Of a DNA stretch of 64,000 nucleotides, positions 30,433 through 39,581 are shown piece after piece. This stretch comes from Wolbachia endosymbiont of Folsomia candida (lineage in GTDB: Bacteria; Pseudomonadota; Alphaproteobacteria; Rickettsiales; Anaplasmataceae). Under the pieces are notes generated by a model, which was given only the letters and a program-made list of their open reading frames with translations, made no database searches and was not told the origin of the DNA. Location: positions 496,001-560,000 of the forward strand of contig NZ_CP015510.2 of assembly GCF_001931755.2 (NCBI RefSeq). The letters are read 5' to 3'. The first letter of the stretch is position 1; each line of letters starts with the position of its first letter. The position numbers and the translations under genes were made by a program.

Positions 30433-31428
30433 TCAACAAGTTTCATTATTGATCATCTGAGTGATAGGATGCGAATCAGATAATTTTTCCTTTAACTTTT
30501 CATTAGCAACGTGAGTGTATATTTGCGTTGTAGAAAGGTTAGTGTGCCCAAGAACCTTCTGTATCAACACAATATTTGCTCCGCTGTCCAGAAGATGAGT
30601 AGCAAAAGAGTGCCTTATCACATGTGGAGAGATATTCTTCGTATCGATATTGCATTTTTTTGCTAATTCCTTAAGTAATTGACCAATTCTTTGTCTTGTA
30701 ATTGGTTTATTAAATTTATCACCTGGAAATAGCCAATCTGATTCCTTGCCATTAGCAACAAGATTTTCACGTACTGATAAATAATTCTTGAGACTTTTTA
30801 GCGCTTGTTCATTAAAAAGGATTTGCCTTTCCTTACCACTCTTTCCTTTTATTATTATGTAGCACTCTTTGTCACTACTCTTTATTATATGTGACACTTC
30901 ATGTATCTTCATATTAATAAGCTCAGAAATACGCATACCAGAAGAGTAAAGGATGTCTAAAATAGCACATAGCCTTTTATTACCTATTTCTTTATTTGAT
31001 TCATTTGCTAATTTTCTAACTGTATCCATTAGCAAAAATATCTCTTTCACGCTTAAATACTTTGGCAAAGGGCGAGAAAATTTCGGATTTTTTAATTCAT
31101 CGTCATTAGCTGGTGCTGGGTTAAAATCTATTACTCCATCCTGAAATAAGCACTTATAAAAATTTTTCATTGCAGATATTTTCCTTGATATAGAGCTGCT
31201 TTTATAATTTTTTTCTGTACATAGAAATTTCACGTAATCTTTAATATTTGTTTTATTTGCGGCAACCAAAGTAGTACCACTTTTTGATAAAAATTCTTCA
31301 AGCTGGTGTAAGTCTGAACAATAACTTTCTAAAGTATTTTGTGTAGCAGACCTCTCTGAAGCCAAAGCATCTATGTAATATGTGATATAAAAATTTTCTT
31401 TCTTATTTTTCGACTGTTCATTTTTCAT
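30433..31428 (-). CDS. xerD: Tyrosine recombinase XerD/XerC
   Basis: 331 residues with N-terminal SAM-like DNA-binding domain (about 10-100) and C-terminal catalytic domain. The active-site residues are all there: Arg166 (SSGMRISEL), Lys in IIIKGKSGKERQ (about 196), His269 and Arg272 (SPHVIRHSFATHLL), His295 (LGHTNLSTT) and Tyr304 (QIYTHV). The family resolves chromosome dimers at dif. XerC and XerD cannot be told apart with certainty here. Its start overlaps the preceding small gene by 11 bp. Confidence 0.93.
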   Translation of the reverse strand: MKNEQSKNKKENFYITYYIDALASERSATQNTLESYCSDLHQLEEFLSKSGTTLVAANKTNIKDYVKFLCTEKNYKSSSISRKISAMKNFYKCLFQDGVIDFNPAPANDDELKNPKFSRPLPKYLSVKEIFLLMDTVRKLANESNKEIGNKRLCAILDILYSSGMRISELINMKIHEVSHIIKSSDKECYIIIKGKSGKERQILFNEQALKSLKNYLSVRENLVANGKESDWLFPGDKFNKPITRQRIGQLLKELAKKCNIDTKNISPHVIRHSFATHLLDSGANIVLIQKVLGHTNLSTTQIYTHVANEKLKEKLSDSHPITQMINNETC

Positions 31429-31624
31429 TATCAGCTCCTATATTTATTTCTTTAATTTTAATGTGATTGGAAGTGTGATCCGTATTCCTTATTAAAAAAT
31501 ATGAGACAAGTAAAGCATTTAACAACAGAATAAGCACTAAAAACCTTCTTTTTAATCTTTTTTTTAAATTTGTTCTTATCATTACCATAGTTAAAATTAT
31601 AACACAAAATCTATAAAAAAACAC
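31418..31624 (-). CDS. Small single-pass membrane protein
   Basis: 68 residues at most; ATGs at 31588 and 31582 are alternative starts. It has a strongly basic stretch (RTNLKKRLKRR) before one membrane helix (FLVLILLLNALLVSYFLI) and a short polar tail, so a type II orientation is expected. It overlaps xerD by 11 bp, which suggests translational coupling. The shape recalls FtsL-type proteins, but nothing in the sequence proves that. Confidence 0.5.
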   Translation of the reverse strand: MFFYRFCVIILTMVMIRTNLKKRLKRRFLVLILLLNALLVSYFLIRNTDHTSNHIKIKEINIGADNEK

Positions 31625-31770
31625 CTTACAAAGCGAGTATTATAAAGTTATTTTTAACCATATCGGTCTATATTGATTATAACATAATATTTATTATAGT
31701 TCTACTATAAATAAACAGAAATTTTAGCTATGTTAGTTAATAAATCTTTAGTATACAAATAGAAATCATG

Positions 31771-32424
31771 TTACGCTCTTTTTAACAAAGTACTAATAAA
31801 CGGAATTGTAATATTTGATCCCATAGATTCACTGTCTATTTTCTCTATAATCTTATTAACACTATAAAAAGAACGCTCTATTCTTGCTAAAATGTAATTA
31901 ATCACTTTTAAATCAATTTTTAACTGTTTATCCGAAAATCGTTTTATCAGCATAATTCTTAATAATTCCTCACTTGCAGGTGAAATTTTTAATGTAATAG
32001 TTGCTAATATTCTAGAACTTAAGTCTCTTAGCTTAAAATTAAGCTTTTTTGGCAAGATTGAAGAAGTCATGAGCAACCTCTTATTATTTTCTTTCATATA
32101 ATTATAACAGTGTAATAACATTGTTTCATCTTTAATATTTTGTATATCTTCTAAAATGAAAGCATCGCTATACCTAATCTCGCTTACAAAATTATTCACA
32201 TTGATAAAAATTGCATTATTTACTGATTGCCAAATATGTGCAAGGTGAGTTTTACCTGAACTTTTAGGCCCAAAAAGAATCATACACTTCCAAGACAAAT
32301 CATCAACTACCGAATGATATATGTCCCTATTTTCATCCAAGATAATAAAATTTTGCTGAGAATAATCAACTTGATTATTATTAAATAAATTTAATTGCAC
32401 ATTAGCCGTTTTTATAAAATTCAC
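31771..32424 (-). CDS. DnaA-related ATPase (Hda-like)
   Basis: 217 residues with the AAA+ core of DnaA but no DNA-binding C-terminal domain. The Walker A is FGPKSSGKTHL (residues 51-61). The Walker B region is SDAFILEDIQNI, and the box VII-like arginine lies in LRDLSSRILATI. In other alphaproteobacteria such proteins (HdaA) switch off DnaA after initiation. It overlaps the upstream transporter gene by 23 bp, so both are on one message. Some sequence divergence is typical of Rickettsiales. Confidence 0.85.
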   Translation of the reverse strand: MNFIKTANVQLNLFNNNQVDYSQQNFIILDENRDIYHSVVDDLSWKCMILFGPKSSGKTHLAHIWQSVNNAIFINVNNFVSEIRYSDAFILEDIQNIKDETMLLHCYNYMKENNKRLLMTSSILPKKLNFKLRDLSSRILATITLKISPASEELLRIMLIKRFSDKQLKIDLKVINYILARIERSFYSVNKIIEKIDSESMGSNITIPFISTLLKRA

Positions 32425-33475
32425 TCTTCAAATATTTATTGACTGCACATTCTACTGATACATTAAACATTGCAATTATTGGAATAAAAAGCAACACGCC
32501 TATAAATCCAAAATATGAAGCGCATATAGTAATTCCCAAAATAATTACAGCTGGATGTATATGAACTTTTTTTCCTATTAATAAAGGGACCAATATATTT
32601 GAGTCTATTAATTGCCCGGCACAAAATAATATTAAAACAGCAATGCTTTCAAACCATTCACTAAATTGAGTGACAGCGCTCAAAACACCAATTGTTGTAT
32701 ATAATAATGGTCCTACATAAGGTATAAATGTTAATATTCCTGATAAAATCCCAATAGTAACGGAATGCTCCAATCCTATTATACTTAGGCCCACTGAGTA
32801 AAAGATCATCATCACAATACATACATTTAGCTGTCCCCTTAGGTAATTAGATACAATAAAATCTATTTTTGAAAAATAATCTGCAATTTTTTCTCTGTGT
32901 GGGACAGGAATTAATCTCCTGGCTTTTTCTATAATTAAATGCCAATCACGCAATATATAGAAGAACACTACAGGAGTAATCACCATTAGTGACACTATTT
33001 GGATCAAGCTAAAGCTCGAACTTAACACTTGGATTGTGAAGTTACTTACAATATCAAAAGCATTTATGAAATATGATGCATAATCACTATAATTTTCTGC
33101 TAGATTTTTAGACAAATGCTCAAATAAATTATCATCTATTTTTATGTTAAGGAATTTCAATAAAGATGGGATTATTTTAAATCTAAGTGAAGGCGCTTTA
33201 CTTACTAAAAAGTTTAATATTGAGGTGATTTTATAATATATAATAGGTAAAGCAAAAGTTATAAGTAATATAAAAATTATTAGTAAGGTAAGTATTATAA
33301 AAATTGCCGAACATAAACGTGGTATTTTATATTTTTCAAGTTTTACTACTAATGGATTAAATAAATATGCAGCAACAATGGATGCAAGGCATGGAAAAAT
33401 CATAGGGCGCATCAAAAATAGCGCGCCAATTATGGAAAGCAGTATAAAACAAATAGTTACGTTACGTTTTTGCAT
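32402..33475 (-). CDS. AI-2E/PerM-family membrane transporter
   Basis: 357 residues with about eight hydrophobic segments: two or three at the N-terminus (about 7-90), a long soluble part, then the conserved membrane region with FIPYVGPLLYTTIGVL (about 257-272) and GQLIDSNILVPLLIGKKVHIHPAVIILGI. This is the PerM/AI-2E transporter superfamily signature. The substrate is unknown; some members are Na+/H+ antiporters. It is often placed next to hda/dnaA-like genes in alphaproteobacteria, as here. Confidence 0.9.
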   Translation of the reverse strand: MQKRNVTICFILLSIIGALFLMRPMIFPCLASIVAAYLFNPLVVKLEKYKIPRLCSAIFIILTLLIIFILLITFALPIIYYKITSILNFLVSKAPSLRFKIIPSLLKFLNIKIDDNLFEHLSKNLAENYSDYASYFINAFDIVSNFTIQVLSSSFSLIQIVSLMVITPVVFFYILRDWHLIIEKARRLIPVPHREKIADYFSKIDFIVSNYLRGQLNVCIVMMIFYSVGLSIIGLEHSVTIGILSGILTFIPYVGPLLYTTIGVLSAVTQFSEWFESIAVLILFCAGQLIDSNILVPLLIGKKVHIHPAVIILGITICASYFGFIGVLLFIPIIAMFNVSVECAVNKYLKSEFYKNG

Positions 33476-33607
33476 GATTTGAGCATATCTGATTTACTGA
33501 AAATATAAAGAGCATTTTCTCTATACATCTTAATTAACGTAAAGCTTAAATTAGATTGAGAGTTTGTACTATATATTATACAATAGACGTTCCTTAAGAA
33601 GTATATC

Positions 33608-35098
33608 ATGGATCATACTATTATAAGAAAATACGATATTAGAGGTGTAGTAGGCAAAGATTTACATATTGATGATGGATATGAGATAGGTAGGAAGTTT
33701 GGTCAAAACGTAGTTAATAGACCTCTTTCGAAACACGCTTCTGGGGGACAAATGCTAGAAGCATACGGAGCAGAAAACCGGAGTGTATTGGACATACATG
33801 AGGATTTGAGCACCGGAGCGACAACGCAGTTACCCCTGGAAGTAGAGTTTCGAAAGAGGTCTAATGTTTGTGTTGGTTATGACAGCAGAATAACTTCACC
33901 TAGTATAGAAAAAGAGCTAATTAGAGGCTTAACTTTATCCGGAGCAAATGTTATACGTGTTGGGCTCTGTTCCTCTCCTATGCTATACGCTGCAACGCAA
34001 ATTATGCAGGCGGATCTTGGAATTATAATAACTGCCTCCCATAACCCAAGTGAATATAATGGCTTTAAGTTTTTTAGTAGTAAAAAGATTTTTTCAGATC
34101 AAGAAATAAAAGAGGTTATAAATAGCTCAATTAAAGACAGCATAAAAATTGGCAGCATAATTAATATAAACATATATAGCCAATATATCAGCATATTAAA
34201 AAGTGCATTGAAAAATAATACTGAACGGAAATTAAAAATAGCATGGGATTGTGGCAATAGTCCAGCAAGTGGCATTATAAGGTATATTGAAAAGATCTTG
34301 CCAGGCCATACACATATAGTAACTAATAACTCTATTGATGGAGCGTTTCCACTACATGACCCAGATCCAATAGAAGAAAAAAACCTTGCTCAATTAATTG
34401 ACATTGTGAAAGAGCTTGGGTGTGATCTCGGGATTGCACTGGATGGTGATAGCGATAGGATACGCCTTATTGATAATAATGGTAATGTTGTGTCCAATGA
34501 CCACTTATTTATGATTTTCGCACGTGAAGCGTTGAAGGAATATCCAGAAAGCAAAGTGGTTGCAAACATAAAAATGAGCATGAAGGTGCATGATTTTGTT
34601 AGCAAATTAGGAGGGCAAGTTATCACGTGTGCTACTGGACACTCACTAGTTAAGAAAAAGATGGTAGAAGAAAATGCGAAATTTGCCGGTGAATTAAGCG
34701 GGCATTTCTTCTTTTCTGAATTGGGTTTTGACGACGGATTATACTCTGCTATTAAGGCTGTTAACATTTTACTTGAAGACCAGCAGAGCTTATTTCAAAT
34801 AATTGACGATTTACCAAAATTATATATCACCCACGAGGTCAAGATTGTAGTGAAGGATGAGAAAAAATTTCAAATAATTGAATCAATAAAAAAAATATTG
34901 GAGAAGCAAAATATTGTATTTTCAGACATTGATGGGGTTAAGGTAATCTCTGACAATCATAAAGATTGGTGGTTGCTAAGGGCATCAAATACACAAAACT
35001 GCATTACAGCAAGGTGCGAAGGCGACACGCTAGAAGGATTTGAGCTCACTAAAAAGGTTTTGTGCCATTATATTGATGAAGCTACGTCTTTAAATTAG
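33608..35098 (+). CDS. Phosphomannomutase/phosphoglucomutase with in-frame palindromic insert
   Basis: 496 residues, alpha-D-phosphohexomutase family (interconverts hexose 1- and 6-phosphates). Motifs: N-terminal IIRKYDIRGVVG; active-site serine in TASHNPSEYNG (about 145); metal loop DGDSDRIRLID (about 279); sugar-binding GELSGHFFFSE (about 358). Residues 38-85 are a 48-residue insertion from a palindromic element between the first helix (GRKFGQNVVN) and the next strand (NVCVGYDSR). Without it the length is 448, normal for the family. The insert is at a surface loop, so the enzyme may still work. Confidence 0.93.
   Translation: MDHTIIRKYDIRGVVGKDLHIDDGYEIGRKFGQNVVNRPLSKHASGGQMLEAYGAENRSVLDIHEDLSTGATTQLPLEVEFRKRSNVCVGYDSRITSPSIEKELIRGLTLSGANVIRVGLCSSPMLYAATQIMQADLGIIITASHNPSEYNGFKFFSSKKIFSDQEIKEVINSSIKDSIKIGSIININIYSQYISILKSALKNNTERKLKIAWDCGNSPASGIIRYIEKILPGHTHIVTNNSIDGAFPLHDPDPIEEKNLAQLIDIVKELGCDLGIALDGDSDRIRLIDNNGNVVSNDHLFMIFAREALKEYPESKVVANIKMSMKVHDFVSKLGGQVITCATGHSLVKKKMVEENAKFAGELSGHFFFSELGFDDGLYSAIKAVNILLEDQQSLFQIIDDLPKLYITHEVKIVVKDEKKFQIIESIKKILEKQNIVFSDIDGVKVISDNHKDWWLLRASNTQNCITARCEGDTLEGFELTKKVLCHYIDEATSLN
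33719..33862 (+). repeat. 144-bp palindromic element, in frame in a mutase gene
   Basis: The ends are inverted copies: AGACCTCTTTCGAAAC at 33719-33734 and GTTTCGAAAGAGGTCT at 33847-33862. Its length is 144 bp, exactly 48 codons. Its product (core YGAENRSVLDIHEDLST) is close to that of the element at 58289-58432 in an unrelated gene. Protein-coding palindromic repeats are known from Rickettsia and Wolbachia. Confidence 0.95.
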
Positions 35099-35125
35099 TC
35101 TATTAGACGCTATAGTACTTTCTAA

Positions 35126-35151
35126 AGCGATGACCGAAGTTTATCATCGCT
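35126..35151. terminator. Hairpin between convergent genes
   Basis: AGCGATGA (35126-35133) pairs with TCATCGCT (35144-35151) around a 10-base loop, between the stop of the mutase gene and the stop of the minus-strand gene. It could end transcription from both sides. No long T-run follows. Confidence 0.5.
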
Positions 35152-35165
35152 AATATTATCTATAT

Positions 35166-36578
35166 TTAAGCTCTACCTTTTGTATCTGTTAACCGCTCAA
35201 TACTATCTATTTTAATCTGTAAAGTACCTTTTATGAACTTATCAGCTTGCTTTTTATCCATTGTAACTTTATATTTATTTCCCTCCTGCTTGCCAGGTAA
35301 TGTATACTTACACTTTGTATACTTACACTTTTTATAATCTAAGAGTTTGGTGAAACGATCACTATCGTCTGGATACATAAAAGTTACATTAATACCCAAA
35401 ATCTCTTCTTCATTATGTTCTATATCAATTTCTGGTTTATGATCAATCTTATGCTCAGCTCCAATGATTTTTCTTATTGAATCTTCTACTGCTGTTTTTC
35501 TAATTTCTGGGCTTTCTTCAAACTTTTTCATAAACTCATTATATGAATCAATCTTTAAGCCATATTCTATATGTGTTTTAGGAGGTTCACTTGTGGGTGA
35601 CTTATAACTTTTAAGATACAATTTCTTTCTGTACTGCTCATCTTGCTCTTTTACCCTAGCGAAATGCCTTTGAGGTTCAGTAAACCCATCTTTTCCTGGT
35701 GTTTCCATTCTGTTTAAGAAGTCCTCCACCGATTCTTCTTTAGCTGGCATTTTACGTGTAAAAGAAAATTCTTTTTTCAGCCTACCCCAATATGATAAAG
35801 AAGTAATGTTTGCATCTTTTGAAAAGACGTCCTTTAATCTCTTTACTGCATTGTATAGATTTGCTGGTGCTGGCTTATAATGTCCGCTATTGTTGTCTAT
35901 ATGTGTTATCAGACCTTCTTTTATCTCTATTAGACCAGAACATAAAATTGCTTTACCACCCCCAAGCGTTGAGTGACGGTAGGCATATCCTGTTTCTTCA
36001 ACTTCATCTCTACCAACATCAAGGTGCTCATGAATAACCAACCTTCCATCAAGCATCATCGCATAAGCTACAGTGTCTGCTCTTCCTTTACTAGTCTTAC
36101 CAGTTGTATCACATAGATTGCCATGAAAATCATATAACTTTAATTTTCCATCTTCTTTATCTACACGTACATATGCAGTATGTTCAGCCTGTTCCTTGGG
36201 AGTAAAATGTTTAACCTTAATGTCAGTACCAATAATTTTTCCTTCTTCACTAAACTCTGCAAAGAAACCAAAGCGCGGAAAAAGATTCTTAAATGTATCC
36301 TGTATCCAGTATAAAATCTTATCTATAATCTTAAAGAACCTTTTATTACCAAAATCGATAGATAGTTGCTCTTCTTTTGGTACTGGTCGATACTTAGATG
36401 TCGTAGCAGCTTCACCAAATTTCTTAGCAGCATCCTGAAACTTTTTCATTAGTTGTTCTTTTGGTATTTTTGGACGCTTAGATGTTGTAGCAGTTTTGCT
36501 GAGTTTCTCAGCAGCGCCCTTAAATTTTTCTATTAGTTGTTCTTTTGGTGTTGTTGGCTGCTTTATGTCTTTTGGCAT
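35166..36578 (-). CDS. Accessory protein with NSGHYKP domain
   Basis: 470 residues, no named family recognised. The N-terminus has two near repeats of a helix (PKEQLIEKFKGAAEKLSKTATTSK and a second copy). Then comes a conserved module shared with the gene at 61884-63965: FTPKEQAEHTAYV, VAYAMMLDGRLVIHEH, YAYRHSTLGGGKAILCSGLI, and THIDNNSGHYKPAPANLYNA. The HIDNNSGHYKP block occurs in diverse bacterial proteins, some linked to toxins, from memory. The C-terminal part is helical and charged. It has an atypical, strain-variable look and may be host-directed; that is inference. Confidence 0.8.
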   Translation of the reverse strand: MPKDIKQPTTPKEQLIEKFKGAAEKLSKTATTSKRPKIPKEQLMKKFQDAAKKFGEAATTSKYRPVPKEEQLSIDFGNKRFFKIIDKILYWIQDTFKNLFPRFGFFAEFSEEGKIIGTDIKVKHFTPKEQAEHTAYVRVDKEDGKLKLYDFHGNLCDTTGKTSKGRADTVAYAMMLDGRLVIHEHLDVGRDEVEETGYAYRHSTLGGGKAILCSGLIEIKEGLITHIDNNSGHYKPAPANLYNAVKRLKDVFSKDANITSLSYWGRLKKEFSFTRKMPAKEESVEDFLNRMETPGKDGFTEPQRHFARVKEQDEQYRKKLYLKSYKSPTSEPPKTHIEYGLKIDSYNEFMKKFEESPEIRKTAVEDSIRKIIGAEHKIDHKPEIDIEHNEEEILGINVTFMYPDDSDRFTKLLDYKKCKYTKCKYTLPGKQEGNKYKVTMDKKQADKFIKGTLQIKIDSIERLTDTKGRA

Positions 36579-36877
36579 TGTAAAAATTCGTTGTTTTTCC
36601 TTGTTATATAATATACCAATTTAGTTTAAAAATTAGTTAATAATTGATTATGGAATTACATTGAAATACTAAATAGTGTATACCATCACTTTTTCTGTAT
36701 GTCTGAATGAACGTTATGCACCTATCGTTTGTTTTAGAAAGTTGCTATATACAGGCAAAAAAAATGGCAAACCTTATCGATTTTAGCTAGATATTACTGA
36801 CCATTAACTAATCAGTTATTTACTCCAAGTATATTGTATGTATACTTATTACTAAATTAATTTTGAAATAATAAAAA

Positions 36878-38707
36878 ATGAGTGAATTTAAATCAATCCG
36901 TAACATCGCAATAATCGCGCACGTTGACCATGGCAAAACCACTTTGCTTGATAACATGCTAAAACAAAGTGGTACGTTTCGTGAGAATCAAGAAATTCAA
37001 GAACGAGTGATGGACAGCGGAGATCAGGAGCGCGAACGCGGAATTACGATACTTGCAAAATGCACATCAATAATGTGGGGTGATGAAAAAATTAATATTA
37101 TTGATACGCCGGGACACGCAGATTTTGGTGGAGAAGTGGAAAGGGTGCTTTGCATGGCAGATGGTGTGTTATTGCTGGTTGACGCTGCAGAAGGTCCAAT
37201 GCCGCAAACGAAATTTGTGCTTTCAAAGGCGCTAAAGGCGAATTTAAAGCCAATTGTGATAATCAACAAAGTTGATAGGCCAGATAGTAGAATTGATGAA
37301 GTATTAAATGAAATATATGAGTTATTTTTTAACTTAGACGCAACTAATGAACAGTTAGATTTTCCAGTATTATATGCTTCAGGTAGAAATGGTTGGTGTG
37401 CTAAGGAGCTTGCAGATGAGAGAAAAGATTTAAGCCCATTATTTTCAACAGTTGTAGATTATATAAAACCGGCTGTTTATGATCAAAATGCACCTTTTGC
37501 TATGCTGGTTACTCTACTTGAATCTGATAAATTTCTTGGCAGGATATTAACAGGAAAAGTTTATCAAGGTATTGCAAAAGTCAACTCAGATCTTAAAGTG
37601 CTTGACCTTGATGGTAAAATAATCGAACGAGGAAGATTAACTAAATTGCTCTCTTTTTCTGGTTTGAAACGTATTGGAGTAGAAGAGGCGGTAGCAGGAG
37701 ACATAATTGCAATTGCAGGGCTTGAAAAAGCTTCGGTTTCAGATACCATTTGCGTGCCAGAAATGACAACTGCTATAAGCTCAACTCCGGTTGATCCGCC
37801 AACAATGGCAATTACTTTGAGTGTGAATGATTCACCTTTTGCTGGTCAAGAAGGTACAAAGCTTACCTCCACTGTTATAAAGGATCGTTTATATGCGGAA
37901 GCGGAAACGAATGTTGCGATTACTGTGACTTTGGCTTCAAGTGGTGATGCGTTTGAAGTCGGTGGACGTGGTGAATTGCAGCTTGGAGTGTTAATTGAAA
38001 ATATGAGAAGGGAGGGGTTTGAGCTTTCGGTATCACGCCCTCGAGTGTTATTTAAAGAAGAAGGCGGTAAAAAACTTGAGCCTATAGAGGAAGTAGTAAT
38101 TGATGTGGATGATGAATACAGTGGCATTATCATGGAGAAACTTAGCTTCCGTAAAGGTGAAGTGACGGATATGAGACCTTCTGGTAATGGAAGAACAAGG
38201 TTAACTTTTTTAGTGCCATCAAGAGGATTAATTGGTTATCAAGGGGAATTTTTAACTGATTCTCGAGGTACAGGCATAATCAACCGTTTATTTCATAGTT
38301 ACGCTCCACATAAGGGTCCGATTTCTGGAAGACGCAATGGAGTGCTCATTTCCACTGATAAAGGCGAAGCTGTAGCATATGCAATTTTCAATTTGCAAGA
38401 CAGAGGAATCATGTTCATTAAACCTCAAGATAAGGTGTACGGAGGAATGATAGTCGGTCAGCATAGCCGTGATAATGACCTGGAAATAAACGTATTAAAA
38501 GGTAAGCAATTAACAAATGTAAGAGCATCAGGCAGTGATGAAGCTATAAAACTCACACCACCGAAAATAATGACTTTGGAGGATATGATAGCATATATAG
38601 ATGATGATGAGTTGGTGGAAGTAACTCCAAAATCTATACGTTTACGCAAGAAATTTCTTGATCCAAATGAACGTAAACGTGCAGGAAGAGCAAAGAGTAA
38701 AGAATAG
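36878..38707 (+). CDS. typA: Translational GTPase TypA/BipA
   Basis: 609 residues, the full family length. G1 AHVDHGKTTLL (14-24), switch II DTPGHADFGGEVER, G4 NKVDRPD, G5 ASGRNG. The later part has the EF-G-like domains and the TypA-specific C-terminal domain (DRGIMFIKPQDKVYGGMIVGQHSRDNDLEINVLKGKQLTN). It binds the ribosome and helps late assembly of the large subunit, especially under stress. Single gene, converging on the TenA-like gene. Confidence 0.98.
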   Translation: MSEFKSIRNIAIIAHVDHGKTTLLDNMLKQSGTFRENQEIQERVMDSGDQERERGITILAKCTSIMWGDEKINIIDTPGHADFGGEVERVLCMADGVLLLVDAAEGPMPQTKFVLSKALKANLKPIVIINKVDRPDSRIDEVLNEIYELFFNLDATNEQLDFPVLYASGRNGWCAKELADERKDLSPLFSTVVDYIKPAVYDQNAPFAMLVTLLESDKFLGRILTGKVYQGIAKVNSDLKVLDLDGKIIERGRLTKLLSFSGLKRIGVEEAVAGDIIAIAGLEKASVSDTICVPEMTTAISSTPVDPPTMAITLSVNDSPFAGQEGTKLTSTVIKDRLYAEAETNVAITVTLASSGDAFEVGGRGELQLGVLIENMRREGFELSVSRPRVLFKEEGGKKLEPIEEVVIDVDDEYSGIIMEKLSFRKGEVTDMRPSGNGRTRLTFLVPSRGLIGYQGEFLTDSRGTGIINRLFHSYAPHKGPISGRRNGVLISTDKGEAVAYAIFNLQDRGIMFIKPQDKVYGGMIVGQHSRDNDLEINVLKGKQLTNVRASGSDEAIKLTPPKIMTLEDMIAYIDDDELVEVTPKSIRLRKKFLDPNERKRAGRAKSKE

Positions 38708-38817
38708 ACTCCATAACTGCAGTCGGCATTTAACACTAGACCCATATTATGGATAGTCTACTACTTTAAATCCTATCCTACAATTTGGATTATTATGAGG
38801 ATGGGCTATAAATTAAG

Positions 38818-39453
38818 TTATATATATATATCGTCTAAAAATTCCTTTTCCAGGGAAGTTGCTTTATAAAATGTGTCAAGCATTTGTGATCTTGTAGACT
38901 CTGTTGCTTGCTCAGCAAGCTTATCGAAAATTTCTAAAACGTATTCAACATTCTGCGAAAACTCTCTACCAGAATAAGTTTCAATCCAAAGGTGAAAAGG
39001 ATTGTTATCTATAGCATTTTCTGCAATATATAACCCCACCTTATGATAAATCCAAAAAGCAGGTAAAACAGCGGCTACAATGATTTCAATAGGTTGAGTA
39101 GTTGATATATCAAGCAAATATTCTATGTAATTTGAGGTTGCATTTGTAATATTACCTGTCATTTCCAATTTGAGCTCATTTTGGGTAAATTCATTTACAA
39201 TTTCTTCGCCAATAATTATTGTATCAAGTGCAAATTTTGAAAATTGTTTGATATATTTTGTGTTTTGTGACAATGCTGCAATCTTAGCAAGTACGCGTGC
39301 CAAACTTTTTAGGTATATAGAGTCTTGCTCTATATACTGGCCAAACTTTCTTTGTGGTAATGTTCCACGTATTAACTCTTGGTTAAATGGATGCTGAGTA
39401 ATAGCTTGATAAATATCTTGTGATTTTTCCCAAGCTTTTTCTGATAATTTCAT
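38818..39453 (-). CDS. TenA-like protein lacking the catalytic cysteine
   Basis: 211 residues aligned from memory with Bacillus TenA (aminopyrimidine aminohydrolase in thiamine salvage). The substrate Asp44 and Tyr47 are kept (IEQDSIYL), as are the YSGREF and KEF segments with the late Glu (about 202). The nucleophile is not: the family block LPCYWLY reads LPAFWIY, so Cys135 is Ala132. With the nucleophile missing, hydrolysis of aminopyrimidine may be lost and another role is likely. It converges on typA. Confidence 0.85.
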   Translation of the reverse strand: MKLSEKAWEKSQDIYQAITQHPFNQELIRGTLPQRKFGQYIEQDSIYLKSLARVLAKIAALSQNTKYIKQFSKFALDTIIIGEEIVNEFTQNELKLEMTGNITNATSNYIEYLLDISTTQPIEIIVAAVLPAFWIYHKVGLYIAENAIDNNPFHLWIETYSGREFSQNVEYVLEIFDKLAEQATESTRSQMLDTFYKATSLEKEFLDDIYI

Positions 39454-39581
39454 TGAAATACCTTGCTTAATTTTTTTTTAAAGAACTAAAGCTCTCTTTA
39501 CAAATATACCACTTACATAAAAAAAACCAGAACTTTTATGCACTCAATCTTAATATGTTCAATATAGCATAAATAAATTAT

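Noticed and set aside
33608..35098. Mutase as a pseudogene because of the insertion
   Set aside because: The insertion keeps the frame and all catalytic motifs before and after it are intact.
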